From Nitrosovibrio sp. Nv4 (GTDB lineage: Bacteria > Pseudomonadota > Alphaproteobacteria > Acetobacterales > Acetobacteraceae), in the NCBI GenBank assembly GCA_943330455.2, contig CALQHT020000008.1, forward strand, positions 1 to 47,544: DNA of 47,544 nt. The letters are read 5' to 3'. This document shows, piece after piece, positions 7,632 to 16,684 of the stretch; position 1 is the first letter of the stretch; every line of letters starts with the position of its first letter. The position numbers and the translations under genes were made by a program. The notes under the pieces are model-generated. The model saw only the letters and a list, made by a program, of their open reading frames with translations, was not told where the DNA came from and did no database searches.

Positions 7632-8444
7632 TTGGAGCAATCCTCCGGAGCCAGCCACAGTGACCACTCCCTAGCCGTGTCGGAGCCCGGTTCACCTTCG
7701 ATATCGTCCGGCCCGGTCCTGTTTGCCGGCGATCCGCACAGAAATTTCTCACCCATTCTGCGGGCTTGCCTGGCCTTGGACGCCGGCACACTGATCCTGA
7801 TGGGCGATTGCGATTGCCCGGAACCGTTGCCAGCAATCATGGCGCCCATTCTGCGGGCCGGATGGCAGGTGAAATGGATCCTCGGCAATCATGACACCGA
7901 AACCGAGCAGAGCTACGACCATCTGGTCGGGGCCCATCCCGACGGTGACCTCGGGTTGCGCGTCACCGAGATTGCCGGAATGCGGATCGCGGGTCTGCCG
8001 GGCGTGTTCAAGCCCAGGGTCTGGTACCCGCGGGCCGACGAACCCGGAGCCAGGATCGACCCGCCGCGTTTTCGGACCCGGATGGAGTTTCTCGCGTCGT
8101 TGCGACCTGACGAACATTGGCGTGGCGGTCTGCCGCTTTGGCATCGCGACACGATCTTCCCCGAGGACATCGACCGCCTGGGTGGCGAACGCTTTGACGT
8201 CCTGGTGGCGCATGAGGCTCCGTCCGTGCACCGCCACGGCTTCTCCGTCCTCGACGAACTCGCCCGAACCGCTGGCGCTCGCCTGATCGTGCACGGGCAT
8301 CATCATGAATCCTACACGTCCGTTCTGGATGGCGGCATCGCGGTGCGGGGATTGCGCCTAGCGGAACCGTGGCAATTGGACATCGATCGCTTTCAACAGT
8401 CACTGACGGCATGTCGGCCGGGTGCCGCATCAACTGTGATGTGA
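7632..8444 (+). CDS. Calcineurin-like metallophosphoesterase
   Basis: The motif series of the metallophosphoesterase fold is present in order: GDPHRN (GDxH), MGDCDCPE (GDxxD-like), LGNHDTE (GNHD/E), AHEAP, and GHHHES (GHxH). Together these supply two-metal ligands. At 270 residues it has one catalytic domain and no signal or membrane segment, so it is cytoplasmic. The start is uncertain: the first 15 residues look non-conserved, and a GTG at 7677 may be the true start. The stop codon lies inside the left arm of a 12-base inverted repeat. Substrates in this superfamily range from nucleotides to phosphoproteins, so no specific reaction is proposed. Confidence 0.82.
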   Translation: MEQSSGASHSDHSLAVSEPGSPSISSGPVLFAGDPHRNFSPILRACLALDAGTLILMGDCDCPEPLPAIMAPILRAGWQVKWILGNHDTETEQSYDHLVGAHPDGDLGLRVTEIAGMRIAGLPGVFKPRVWYPRADEPGARIDPPRFRTRMEFLASLRPDEHWRGGLPLWHRDTIFPEDIDRLGGERFDVLVAHEAPSVHRHGFSVLDELARTAGARLIVHGHHHESYTSVLDGGIAVRGLRLAEPWQLDIDRFQQSLTACRPGAASTVM

Positions 8445-8489
8445 TCCGATCGGCGCGACGGCTGCCACCATGTGTCGCGATCGGATCAC
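8441..8489. terminator. 12-bp perfect inverted repeat overlapping the stop codon
   Basis: GTGATCCGATCG at 8441-8452 is exactly inverted as CGATCGGATCAC at 8478-8489, with a 25-base spacer that can pair further (CGAC near 8456 with GTCG near 8474). The left arm contains the TGA of the phosphoesterase gene. There is no T-run, so this may be a 3' end-stabilising hairpin or a DNA-binding site. Confidence 0.55.
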
Positions 8490-8887
8490 ATGACGGGTTC
8501 GCCAGTCCGGGCGATCGCGGACTCGGTTTAGACGTGTTTTCCGGCATTCGCGGGTCTTTTGGTTCGGCTGGACCAGCGAAACAGACCAAATATGGAGTGA
8601 AACTGGTCTTGCGACTGCGCCAAACGGCACAACCGCGGTCGGATATCGCCGGTTGCGATCACAGCTAATTGAACCTGGAAAAAAACGATTAACGACAGGG
8701 AATGTTATCGGCTCGTGGTCATGCTTGGTGCAGATATCTTCAACAATCTACGAATATTGGCCATCTTCGGTATGGAGCCATGGCATACGAATCTAGCCCG
8801 TCCCCGTTAATACCCGGTTCACACTAGGCATTTAAGATTGTTGCCAGGGATACCACCGCTTTTGCACGGGTCCGGGAGAACAGTCCA
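8490..8887. other. Long intergenic leader of the chemotaxis-sensor gene
   Basis: About 400 bases without a credible protein. The composition is visibly more AT-rich from about 8660 onward (poly-A at 8682-8688). It contains a CtrA-like box (8807-8822) and the GGGAG ribosome site at 8874-8878. No RNA gene was recognised. Confidence 0.4.
8807..8822. promoter_or_regulatory. CtrA-like box upstream of the chemotaxis-sensor gene
   Basis: TTAA, seven bases, TTCAC matches the alphaproteobacterial CtrA consensus (TTAA-N7-TTAAC) at all but one position. It sits 66 bases before the start codon. CtrA control of motility and chemotaxis genes is established in this class; that it operates here is inference. 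Confidence 0.35.
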
Positions 8888-10237
8888 GTGGCACAGATTT
8901 TTTCAATCGACGATCGTTTGGCTTTCTTGGAAATCGGCGATGTTTCCCGAACGGCGCTTCGGGCGTTTCTGCCGTCGTTGGAGCGGGAACTGCCGACCAT
9001 CCTGGCTGCGTTCTACGAACATATTGGGCGATTTCCGAATCTCGCCGGGATGTTCCGCGACAGCCAGGCCATCGACCGCGCGCGCAAGGCCCAGGGCGAT
9101 CACTGGCTCAAGCTGTTCTCAGGGCGCTTCGACGATGAATACATAAGTTCGGTCCGTCGGATCGGTCAGATGCACAGCCGGATCGGGCTGGAGCCACGCT
9201 GGTATATCGGGGGCTACGCGTTCATCCTCGGGCGGGTCAATACGTTGGCGAGCCGCACCTTCGTCAACCGTTTTGCCCCGGTGCAGGCCCAGCAACGGAC
9301 CGCTGTGCTGCTTCATGCGCTGAACCAGGCGGTCATGCTGGACATGGATATCGCCATCTCGATTTATCTTGAGGAAAACAAGGCGGCCTACGACCGCAAA
9401 TTGTCGGTGTTGGCAGATGGGTTTGCCAACAAGGTGGAGCCGCTGGTCGCGCGCGTCGCGTCGCAGGCCGAACTGCTCGGTGACACGGCGGAGAGAATGT
9501 CGGGCACCGCGGAGCAGACGAGCCGTCAGGCAACCATTGTCTCGGCGGCCGCGGAGGAAGCATCCGTCAATGTGCAAACCGTCGCCACCGCCAGCGAGGA
9601 ACTGCATGCGTCGGTCCAGGAGATCAGTCGCCAGGTCACGCACTCGACCCGGATCAGCATCGAGGCGGTTGAGATGGCCAAACGCACCAACGCGACGGTG
9701 GAAGGCCTGATGGAGGCGGCACAAAAGATCGGAGCCGTGGTGCAGTTGATCAACGATATTGCCAGCCAGACCAATCTCCTGGCCTTGAACGCTACCATCG
9801 AGGCGGCGCGGGCTGGAGAGGCCGGCAAGGGCTTCGCGGTTGTCGCCTCGGAAGTGAAGGGCCTCGCAACCCAAACCGCCAAGGCGACCGAGAATATCGG
9901 GACCCAGGTTACGGCGATGCAGGGCGCCACCCATGAGGCCGTGCAGGCCATCAAGGACATCAGTGCGACGATCTCGACGATCAGCGAGATTGCCACGGCC
10001 ATCGCCTCCGCTGTCGAGGAACAGGGCGCGGCAACGCAGGAGATCTCTCGGAATGTGCAGGAGGCAGCGCAGGGTACCGGCCAGGTCGCGATCAGCATCG
10101 GCACCGTGAACCAGGCGGCGGGGGAGACCGGAATTGCCGCGACGACGGTTTTGACCACGGCCAATGATCTCGGGTCAGGCGCCCGCACCCTGCAAGCCGA
10201 AGTAAGCGCGTTCCTGTCCGAGATCCGGGCTGCCTGA
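8888..10237 (+). CDS. Globin-coupled methyl-accepting chemotaxis protein (HemAT-like)
   Basis: This 449-residue cytoplasmic receptor has two parts. Residues 1-170 form a sensor-globin domain: the pattern [19 protein letters not shown] gives the proximal heme His96. Residues 190-445 form a coiled-coil MCP signalling domain; the hairpin tip reads [19 protein letters not shown], then [15 protein letters not shown]. No transmembrane segment or HAMP domain is visible. HemAT proteins bind oxygen at the heme and signal to CheA for aerotaxis. The start is a GTG with GGGAG nine bases upstream. No che genes are nearby, so it presumably feeds a chemotaxis system encoded elsewhere. Confidence 0.93.
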   Translation: MAQIFSIDDRLAFLEIGDVSRTALRAFLPSLERELPTILAAFYEHIGRFPNLAGMFRDSQAIDRARKAQGDHWLKLFSGRFDDEYISSVRRIGQMHSRIGLEPRWYIGGYAFILGRVNTLASRTFVNRFAPVQAQQRTAVLLHALNQAVMLDMDIAISIYLEENKAAYDRKLSVLADGFANKVEPLVARVASQAELLGDTAERMSGTAEQTSRQATIVSAAAEEASVNVQTVATASEELHASVQEISRQVTHSTRISIEAVEMAKRTNATVEGLMEAAQKIGAVVQLINDIASQTNLLALNATIEAARAGEAGKGFAVVASEVKGLATQTAKATENIGTQVTAMQGATHEAVQAIKDISATISTISEIATAIASAVEEQGAATQEISRNVQEAAQGTGQVAISIGTVNQAAGETGIAATTVLTTANDLGSGARTLQAEVSAFLSEIRAA

Positions 10238-10268
10238 TGGGGAGCGATCTGCCGCTTTACGCCGGTTT

Positions 10269-11060
10269 CTATCCCGGTTGGGCTCCGGCGGCCTTACGCG
10301 CGCGACCGGCCCCACGGCGCCCGCCGACCCGCACATCCGCAAGCTGCGCTCGGCCACCTTCGATGATCGTCTGGGCAATCAACCGCGCGTAGGTGCCACG
10401 CCCCAGTGGGCCGTCGTCCTTCATCCAGAACGGGGCGTGGCCGGCCATCGCGATCAGGCTTTGGATCAACGGTTGCCGCAATTCCGGCGTGGCGTCCAAT
10501 CCTGGCAGCGCGGCGGTCAAGGATATGCCGATGCGATAGGCCAAGGTGCGCAACTGGTACTGCAGCGTCTCCCGCTCCGCCGCGGTCAGGAGTGGGAAGG
10601 CGGAGCGGCTGATCTGGTGAGCGTCGCGGTGATCGAGAATGCCGTCCAGAAGGGCCGCCGTCACGGCTTCAAGACGGATTTCGCCGAGGGCGTCCTCCTG
10701 CCCCTCATCGGCGGTGCCGACATATTCGTGCAGCGCGTCGACGAAGGCATGCAGGATATCGAAGATCAGGTCGTGCCGGCGCAGGTACGCGGAACGGGCG
10801 GCGTATGGCGTGACACCCGCGGTCAGAGCCACTTCCAGCATGGACACCCGGTCGATCCCTCGGCTGGCGAGCAGGCGTGCCCCGACCTCCCGCAGCTTGG
10901 CACGACGCGACTCGATTTTGGCGTTGACGCTCCATGGCTGGTTGGCGCCCCTTCCGTCGTGACGCTGACGGACGTCTTCGGCCAATACGGCCGGGTCCGT
11001 GGTCGTAGCCCCGCCTTTTGGCTCGGTGGGTAGCAGATCGAGCGGCAGAAGGGTCAGCAC
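10269..11060 (-). CDS. TetR-family transcriptional regulator (start uncertain)
   Basis: The DNA-binding helix-turn-helix is visible: LREVGARLLASRGIDRVSM, then EVALTAGVTPYAARSAYLRRHDLIFD, the TetR_N pattern. A variable ligand-binding domain follows and ends in a basic Arg/Gly tail. The frame stays open far upstream, but that part looks non-coding. I propose the GTG at 11060, with a TTG at 10985 as the alternative; neither has a clear ribosome site. Palindromes just upstream (11072-11097) suggest autoregulation. The divergent nitroreductase gene is a likely target. The stop is convergent with the chemotaxis sensor, 31 bases apart. Confidence 0.75.
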   Translation of the reverse strand: MLTLLPLDLLPTEPKGGATTTDPAVLAEDVRQRHDGRGANQPWSVNAKIESRRAKLREVGARLLASRGIDRVSMLEVALTAGVTPYAARSAYLRRHDLIFDILHAFVDALHEYVGTADEGQEDALGEIRLEAVTAALLDGILDHRDAHQISRSAFPLLTAAERETLQYQLRTLAYRIGISLTAALPGLDATPELRQPLIQSLIAMAGHAPFWMKDDGPLGRGTYARLIAQTIIEGGRAQLADVRVGGRRGAGRARKAAGAQPG

Positions 11061-11071
11061 GAGAAAGGGTG

Positions 11072-11097
11072 GAACATGTTCACGATAAGTTCCTATC
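11072..11097. promoter_or_regulatory. Candidate operator palindromes between TetR and nitroreductase genes
   Basis: GAACATGTTC at 11072-11081 is a perfect 10-base palindrome. Three bases on, GATAAGTTCCTATC at 11084-11097 is a near palindrome (10 of 14 symmetric). They lie 12 bases upstream of the proposed regulator start, where TetR proteins commonly bind their own promoters. Confidence 0.4.
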
Positions 11098-11311
11098 ACA
11101 GGCCTCCGCCCTGGGCAAGCATGGAATGGCTCGCTGCTCGGCGAGCGATGATCTTGCCACCATTTGAGCTGAAAATGGTCGCCGGGCTGCCTGCTGGACG
11201 CTCCAAGGAGCCGGGAGAGGGGGGACCTGGTCGGTCGGCCTGTAAGCGGCGGTCCCGAAGCGTGCACCGATCTTGTCAGACGGTTTGTGGTCGGGCAGTT
11301 TCGCAGCGTGT

Positions 11312-11317
11312 TTGACA
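11312..11317 (+). promoter_or_regulatory. Possible -35 element before the nitroreductase gene
   Basis: A perfect TTGACA stands 72 bases upstream of the nitroreductase ATG. The expected -10 position (11335-11340, TTGGCG) is a poor match, so this is only a weak promoter candidate or one that needs an activator. Confidence 0.2.
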
Positions 11318-11388
11318 GTTGATTGGACACCCGTTTGGCGTAGCCAGCCGGGCGGTCAATCGCGCCTTCCCGATCAGGATGATATTCC

Positions 11389-12228
11389 ATGGATATTTCT
11401 CACCCCAGTTCCTTGTCGAAGTCTGACTCGCTGGAGCTTCGCTATGGTGAAGGCGCAATCCCGGCGGCCGGACCCTGGAACGACCATATCGCTCTGCTGT
11501 TGTCGCACCGATCGGTGCGCGGCTATCGGCCCGACGCTTTGCCGGCGGGCACCTTGGAAACCCTGATCGCGGCGGCTCAATCGGCGGCAACCAGCTCCAA
11601 CTTGCAGACCTGGTCGGTTATCGCGGTGACCGATCCGGTGAAAAAGGCCGCTTTGGCCAAGCTGAGCAACAACCAGAAGCATATCGAGCAGTGCCCGCTC
11701 TTCCTGGTCTGGCTGGCCGATATCTCGCGGAATCAGCGACTGGGTGCGGAGGAAGGCGTGACTCTGGAAGTCATGCCGTATCTGGAGACGTTCGTCGTCG
11801 CTGCGATCGATGCCGCGCTCGCCGCCCAGAATGCCGTGATCGCGGCAGAGTCGCTGGGGCTGTCGAACGTCTATATCGGTGCGCTGCGCAACAATCCGCT
11901 GGAAGTCGGAGAGATTTTAGGCCTGCCGTCCGGTGCAATGGGCGTGTTCGGGCTCTGCATCGGCTATGCCGCGCCGGATGTGACCAATGAGGTCAAGCCG
12001 CGGCTGTCTCAACCCTCGATCCTTTATCGGGACCATTATGGCAACCCTGACGAACCTGCGCTGCGAGCGGCCTATGACGCGAAGATGGCCGCGTTCTCAG
12101 CGCGTCACGAGATGACGCAAGACACCTGGACGAAGCGGGTTATCGGCAGAATGAGCAAGATCGCGGCCCTGAGCGGTCGCGACAAGCTGGTTGGCATCCT
12201 GAACGCCATGGGCTTCCAACTGCGCTGA
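11389..12228 (+). CDS. NfsA-type nitroreductase / flavin reductase
   Basis: A 279-residue nitroreductase-fold protein. The family's N-terminal block HRSVRGYRPDALPAGTLETL and the following SAATSSNLQTWSVIAV form the FMN-phosphate site. AIDAALAAQNAVIAAESLGL and GVFGLCIGYA are the core dimer helix and the strand typical of the NfsA/Frp branch. These enzymes use NAD(P)H through FMN to reduce nitroaromatics, quinones or flavins. CAGGA lies ten bases before the ATG. The divergent TetR-family gene is the probable regulator. A strong hairpin follows the stop. Confidence 0.88.
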   Translation: MDISHPSSLSKSDSLELRYGEGAIPAAGPWNDHIALLLSHRSVRGYRPDALPAGTLETLIAAAQSAATSSNLQTWSVIAVTDPVKKAALAKLSNNQKHIEQCPLFLVWLADISRNQRLGAEEGVTLEVMPYLETFVVAAIDAALAAQNAVIAAESLGLSNVYIGALRNNPLEVGEILGLPSGAMGVFGLCIGYAAPDVTNEVKPRLSQPSILYRDHYGNPDEPALRAAYDAKMAAFSARHEMTQDTWTKRVIGRMSKIAALSGRDKLVGILNAMGFQLR

Positions 12229-12240
12229 TCTGTTCCTGTA

Positions 12241-12281
12241 CCCGTGGGTGGTCCGGCTTGTCGCCGGCTTCCACCCACGGG
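12241..12281. terminator. Strong cruciform hairpin between convergent nitroreductase and secA
   Basis: CCCGTGGGTGG at 12241-12251 is exactly inverted as CCACCCACGGG at 12271-12281. The spacer itself holds a second stem (CCGGC with GCCGG). It begins 12 bases after the nitroreductase stop. It lacks a U-tract, so it may work as a bidirectional barrier or with Rho. Confidence 0.6.
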
Positions 12282-12465
12282 GCGTTGCCGGCTATCCGGA
12301 AAACCGGCCTGATCCCGTGACCGAGCGCAGAAGCCGCAGCCTGCGGCGACGTGATACCGCCGCTCCGTCAGATGACGGTGAAGCGATTTGCAGGGCTCTT
12401 ATGGCGTTTGTTGTTGGGCCGCGCTCGTCCGCTCTGACTTCAGGGCGGGAACTCGCAGAGAGACT

Positions 12466-12510
12466 CGGGGCAAGCCCGGGCATGACGGTGGGGGCCCGCC
12501 CGCGCGGGCC
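12466..12510. repeat. GC-rich palindromic (REP-like) intergenic repeat
   Basis: The unit CTCGGGGCAAGCCCGGGCAT, containing the palindrome GCCCGGGC, resembles a repeat often scattered between genes in alphaproteobacteria. It is followed by a hairpin of GGCCCGC (12493-12499), a four-base loop and GCGGGCC (12504-12510). It lies about 50 bases beyond the secA stop in the convergent gap; the remainder of that ~330-base gap shows nothing. Confidence 0.45.
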
Positions 12511-12562
12511 AACGCCGAACGCCGCAAGCGCCCATTTTCTATCTGTTGGCCGCCCGGACGGC

Positions 12563-15295
12563 CTACGCCAACCGTCCGTGGCAATGTTTGAACTTCTTGC
12601 CGGACCCACACGGGCATTGCGCGTTGCGCCCGACATTGCCCCAGGTCGAGGGATCATCGGCCCTGACGGTCTGCTCCAGCGCGGGTTGCGGCGCGAACAT
12701 CGTGGCCTCGGTACCGCCCGCGAACGCCATCTCGGGTTCGCCGTAGGCTGACGCCTCCGGGTGAATCTCCAACAAGGATTGGTTCGTCGGCTCGAAGACC
12801 AGGGGCGGTTGGTCGGGCGCCAGCTCGACGCGGGACAACATCGACGTGACCCGCTCCTTCAATTCGTCCAACATGGCGTTGAACAGGGTGAAGGCCTCGG
12901 ACTTGTATTCGTTCAACGGATCTCGCTGGCCATAGGCGCGCAAGCCGATGCCCTGGCGGAGATGGTCCAGGGCGTAGAGATGTTCCTTCCAGACCGCGTC
13001 CAGGGTCTGGATCAGAAGGCTCTTTTCGATGAAGCGCATCAGGTCCGGGCCCATATTGGCCGCCTTGGCCGCCATCATCGTGTCGGCTTCTTTCTCGATG
13101 CGCTCGCGCAGGCCGGTTTCGTCGATGCCTTCTTCACGCCCCCAGGCTTCCACGGGCAGGTCGAGCCCCAGGATGCGGTTGACGTCGGCCGTCAGCTCGG
13201 AAAGCTCCCACTGTTCGGCAAAGGCCTTTTCCGGCACGCGGCGGGACACCATCAGAGCGATGACTTCCTCCCGCATGTCGTTGATCGTCTGCGTAACATC
13301 GCCGGCCTTCATGAACTCCTTCCGCTGGGCATAGACCTCCTTGCGCTGGGCGTTCATCACATCGTCGTAGCGCAGCACGTTCTTGCGGGTGTCGAAGTTG
13401 CGGGCCTCGACCTTTTTCTGTGCCTTTTCCAAGGCCTTGTTGATCCAGGGGTGGACGATCGCCTCGCCGTCCTTCAACCCAAGGCGCTGGAGCATGCCGC
13501 CCATCCGGTCCGACCCAAAGATGCGCATAAGGTCGTCTTCCAGCGACAGGAAGAAGCGGGACCGTCCAGGATCGCCCTGCCGGCCCGACCGACCGCGCAA
13601 CTGGTTGTCGATGCGCCGGCTCTCATGGCGTTCCGTGCCGATCACGAACAGCCCACCGGCTTGTTTGACCTTCTCATGCGCCTCGGCGATTTCCGCACGG
13701 ATGGCGGCTTCCTTGGCCGCCCGTTCGGCCTCATCGTCGATGTCGGCGAGTTCTTTCTTCAGGCGGACTTCCAGATTGCCACCCAGTTTGATGTCCGTGC
13801 CACGGCCCGCCATGTTGGTGGCGATCGTAATCGCGCCCGGGGCGCCTGCCTGGGCGATGATCTCCGCTTCCTGCTCATGGAAGCGGGCGTTCAAAACGGC
13901 GTGCGGGACGTTCTTCTTTTTTAGCAGGTCGCTGATCGTCTCGCTTTTCTCGATCGAGGTCGTGCCGACAAGGACCGGCTGGCCCTGCTTGCGGGCTTCC
14001 GCGATCAAGGTCGCGACGGCCTCGTATTTCTCCATGGCGGAGCGGTAGACCTCGTCGTCCTCATCCTTGCGGGTGACGGTGACGTTGGTCGGAATTTCCA
14101 CGACGTCCAGCTTGTAGATTTCCGCGAATTCATCGGCCTCGGTCATGGCCGTGCCGGTCATGCCGGCCAGCTTGGGATACAGGCGGAAATAGTTCTGGAA
14201 GGTTATGGAGGCCAGGGTCTGGTTCTCGGGCTGAACGGTGACGCCTTCCTTGGCTTCCAGCGCCTGGTGCAGCCCTTCCGAGTAGCGTCGGCCTTGCATC
14301 ATGCGGCCGGTAAATTCGTCGATGATCACGACCTGGTCCTGGCGGACGATGTAGTCGACGTCGCGGGCAAACAGCGTGTGGGCACGCAGCGATTGCTGGA
14401 CGTGATGGATGATCGAGACGTTGAAAATGTCGTAAAGGTTGCCCTCGGTCATCACCCCGGCTTGGCGCAGCATCTCCTCCACGGTTTCCGACCCCGGTTC
14501 GGTCAGAGAAACAGTCTTGAATTTTTCCTCTTTGTCGTACGTCGACGGGTCTTTCACCAGTTCCCGAACCACGGCGTTCACTTGGCGATAAAGATCGGAG
14601 CTGTCCTCGGCCGGGCCGGAGATGATCAGGGGCGTGCGCGCCTCGTCCACCAGGATGCTGTCGACTTCATCGACGATTCCGTAGAAAAATTCCCTCTGGA
14701 CCATGTCCTCCAGCCGGAATTTCATGTTGTCCCGCAGGTAGTCGAAGCCGAATTCGTTGTTCGTCCCGTAGGTGATGTCGGCCGCGTATTGCTCGCGCTT
14801 GGTATCGTCATCCTGACCGTGGACGATGACGCCAACCGTCATGCCCAGGAAATTGTAGATCTCGGCCATCCATTCGGCGTCGCGGCGGGCCAGGTAGTCG
14901 TTCACCGTCACCACATGCGCGCCCTTGCCGGCCAGGGCGTTCAGATAGGCGGGCAGAGTGGCAACCAGGGTCTTGCCCTCGCCGGTCTTCATCTCCGATA
15001 TCTTGCCATCATGGAGTACCATGCCGCCGACCATCTGGACGTCGAAATGGCGTTGGCCCAGGGTGCGCTTGCCAGCCTCTCGGACCACGGCAAAGGCTTC
15101 GGGCAGCAGATCGTCCAGTGTCTTGCCTGCCGCCAGAGAAGCTCGGAATTCCGCGGTTTTCCCCCGCAAACCCTCATCGCTGAGCGCCGCCATGCTCGGC
15201 TCCAGCGCATTGATCGCGGGCACCCGGCGTTGATAGGCCTTGAGCGAGCGGTCGTTGGCGTTACCGAAAATGACGCGGGCGAGCTTGGCGAACAT
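12563..15295 (-). CDS. secA: Preprotein translocase ATPase SecA
   Basis: This is the 910-residue motor of the Sec pathway, which drives unfolded preproteins through SecYEG using ATP. Motor domain 1 begins with [15 protein letters not shown] and Walker [24 protein letters not shown] and [13 protein letters not shown] (Walker B) follow. The second motor domain has [13 protein letters not shown] and [12 protein letters not shown]. The protein ends in the zinc-binding SEC-C motif [13 protein letters not shown]. The start is set at MFAKLARV, as in other SecA proteins; an in-frame extension of 25 residues is not conserved. SecB, its chaperone partner, is encoded 15 kb away in this window. Confidence 0.98.
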   Translation of the reverse strand: MFAKLARVIFGNANDRSLKAYQRRVPAINALEPSMAALSDEGLRGKTAEFRASLAAGKTLDDLLPEAFAVVREAGKRTLGQRHFDVQMVGGMVLHDGKISEMKTGEGKTLVATLPAYLNALAGKGAHVVTVNDYLARRDAEWMAEIYNFLGMTVGVIVHGQDDDTKREQYAADITYGTNNEFGFDYLRDNMKFRLEDMVQREFFYGIVDEVDSILVDEARTPLIISGPAEDSSDLYRQVNAVVRELVKDPSTYDKEEKFKTVSLTEPGSETVEEMLRQAGVMTEGNLYDIFNVSIIHHVQQSLRAHTLFARDVDYIVRQDQVVIIDEFTGRMMQGRRYSEGLHQALEAKEGVTVQPENQTLASITFQNYFRLYPKLAGMTGTAMTEADEFAEIYKLDVVEIPTNVTVTRKDEDDEVYRSAMEKYEAVATLIAEARKQGQPVLVGTTSIEKSETISDLLKKKNVPHAVLNARFHEQEAEIIAQAGAPGAITIATNMAGRGTDIKLGGNLEVRLKKELADIDDEAERAAKEAAIRAEIAEAHEKVKQAGGLFVIGTERHESRRIDNQLRGRSGRQGDPGRSRFFLSLEDDLMRIFGSDRMGGMLQRLGLKDGEAIVHPWINKALEKAQKKVEARNFDTRKNVLRYDDVMNAQRKEVYAQRKEFMKAGDVTQTINDMREEVIALMVSRRVPEKAFAEQWELSELTADVNRILGLDLPVEAWGREEGIDETGLRERIEKEADTMMAAKAANMGPDLMRFIEKSLLIQTLDAVWKEHLYALDHLRQGIGLRAYGQRDPLNEYKSEAFTLFNAMLDELKERVTSMLSRVELAPDQPPLVFEPTNQSLLEIHPEASAYGEPEMAFAGGTEATMFAPQPALEQTVRADDPSTWGNVGRNAQCPCGSGKKFKHCHGRLA

Positions 15296-15383
15296 GCGAA
15301 CCTTCCAGGTGCTGCTCCTGACACATCCAAGGCGCAGCCACCACCACCTGGGGCTGGCATAGTGTGCCAAGTCGAGCCGCGTT

Positions 15384-15412
15384 CAGATAGGACCCGGATG
15401 CCCCAGGGTCAA
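15384..15412 (-). promoter_or_regulatory. Candidate secA promoter
   Basis: On the minus strand TTGACC (15412-15407), a 17-base spacer and TATCTG (15389-15384) form a sigma-70-type promoter. It would start transcription about 80 bases before the secA ATG. The -35 is five of six; the -10 is moderate. Confidence 0.4.
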
Positions 15413-15433
15413 CGATGCGTCAACGACGCGCCG

Positions 15434-15462
15434 GCTATGATAGCCCATCGACGCTATGATAG
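15434..15462. repeat. Two direct copies of GCTATGATAG
   Basis: GCTATGATAG occurs at 15434-15443 and again at 15453-15462, a period of 19 bases. Each contains TATGAT, a good -10 hexamer for the plus strand, which leads to the parvulin gene. They may be overlapping promoters or tandem binding sites in the divergent secA/parvulin region. Confidence 0.35.
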
Positions 15463-15601
15463 TACATGTTCCGGTGACAGGCGGGACGACATTGATCTCG
15501 GTCTGGTGCATTTTCTGGCATCTCGGCCCACCTGTAGGCATAGATGAGAGGAGCGGATGCTCCTGTTTCCGTTCCACCGTCCTGTCCCATTCGGAGTCGT
15601 T

Positions 15602-16597
15602 ATGCCGTTTTGCTCGCTAGGTGGTCCTGTGGTTTCATGCCGGTCGTACATCGCGACCGCGGTCCTGGCGCTTTGCGCCGGATCTTTCGTGACAGCGGCC
15701 GTCCGGGCTCAGCCCGGCCCGGTTCCCGGTCCTCCGACATCGGTGTTGGTCCCGGGCGCGACCGATCCGGTGGCGCCGATCGAGGGAGCGGCGAACCCGG
15801 TCATCGGCAGTGTGGACGGGCACCTGATCTACCTGAGCGAAGTCGGACGGGCGGCCCAGACCTTGCCGGAAAATCTGCGTGGACTACCCTTCGATACCGT
15901 GTTTCCGGTCGTGCTGGACCGCTTGGTCGACCATCAGGCGCTGGTCATCATGGCCAAACGGGCCGGGCTGGAGGATGTTCCCGAGGTTCGGCGGGAAATC
16001 GAAGCGGCAATTGAGCGTATCCTGGAGGGGGCGTGGCTGTCTCGCGAAGCGGCCCCAAAGGTGACGGAAGCAGCCGTTCAGGCCCGTTTCAACCGGCAGT
16101 TCGCCAACCGGCCCGCCACCGAGGAAGTGCGCGCGCGCCACATCCTGGTCAGCAGTGAAGCCGAGGCGATGAAGGTGATCGACGATTTGCGTGCCGGCGC
16201 GGATTTCGCGACGCTTGCCAGGGCCGTCAGTAAGGATCCGGACCGTGAGAAAGGGGGAGACCTGGGATTCTTCCGCCACGAGCAGGTCTGGCCCGCATTC
16301 GCCGAACTGGCGTTCAGTTTGCCACCAGGCCAGGTCGGGAGCACTCCGATAAGGAACGAATTTGGCTGGCATGTCATCAAGGTTGAGGAAAAGCGCTTTG
16401 TCGCGCCCCCCAGCTTTTCGGAGATTCAAGGGCAGTTGCGGCAGGAATTACTGGCGACGGCTGTTCAGCAGGCTATCGAGCGGGCCCGTTCTCAGGTCAT
16501 CATTCGCCGATTCAATCTTGATGGGTCGGAACTGGAGACGGGGCCTCGGTTCAAGGTTACTCCGTCCGTGCCGCTTTCGACCGATACCCCGCGTTAG
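15602..16597 (+). CDS. Periplasmic parvulin-type peptidyl-prolyl isomerase (SurA/PpiD-like)
   Basis: A 331-residue exported chaperone/isomerase. A signal sequence (YIATAVLALCAGSFVTAAVRA) is followed by a Pro-rich linker and a SurA-like N-terminal helical domain (residues ~60-160, including VLDRLVDHQALVIMAKRAGL). The parvulin domain begins at VRARHILVSSEAEA and includes FATLARAVSKDP, GGDLGFFRHEQVWPAFAELAF and the closing FGWHVIKVEEKR. GGAG lies six bases before the chosen ATG; an upstream in-frame ATG at 15557 has no such site. It is divergent from secA, which suits a factor acting on exported proteins, perhaps outer-membrane proteins. Confidence 0.88.
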   Translation: MPFCSLGGPVVSCRSYIATAVLALCAGSFVTAAVRAQPGPVPGPPTSVLVPGATDPVAPIEGAANPVIGSVDGHLIYLSEVGRAAQTLPENLRGLPFDTVFPVVLDRLVDHQALVIMAKRAGLEDVPEVRREIEAAIERILEGAWLSREAAPKVTEAAVQARFNRQFANRPATEEVRARHILVSSEAEAMKVIDDLRAGADFATLARAVSKDPDREKGGDLGFFRHEQVWPAFAELAFSLPPGQVGSTPIRNEFGWHVIKVEEKRFVAPPSFSEIQGQLRQELLATAVQQAIERARSQVIIRRFNLDGSELETGPRFKVTPSVPLSTDTPR

Positions 16598-16684
16598 CAC
16601 TCGATCAATCGCGCGACAGGGTTACTCGCCGCGGTGGGGGCATGATGCGTCGGCGGGCAGACGTTGCGTGCCAGCGGAATGCCG

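Noticed and set aside
6305-7888. A 527-codon frame on the minus strand
   Set aside because: It is antisense to the amidase and phosphoesterase genes and has no recognisable domain.
15296-15370. 25-residue N-terminal extension of SecA
   Set aside because: SecA proteins start MFxKLxR; the upstream part is unlike SecA, and the promoter candidate lies just beyond it.
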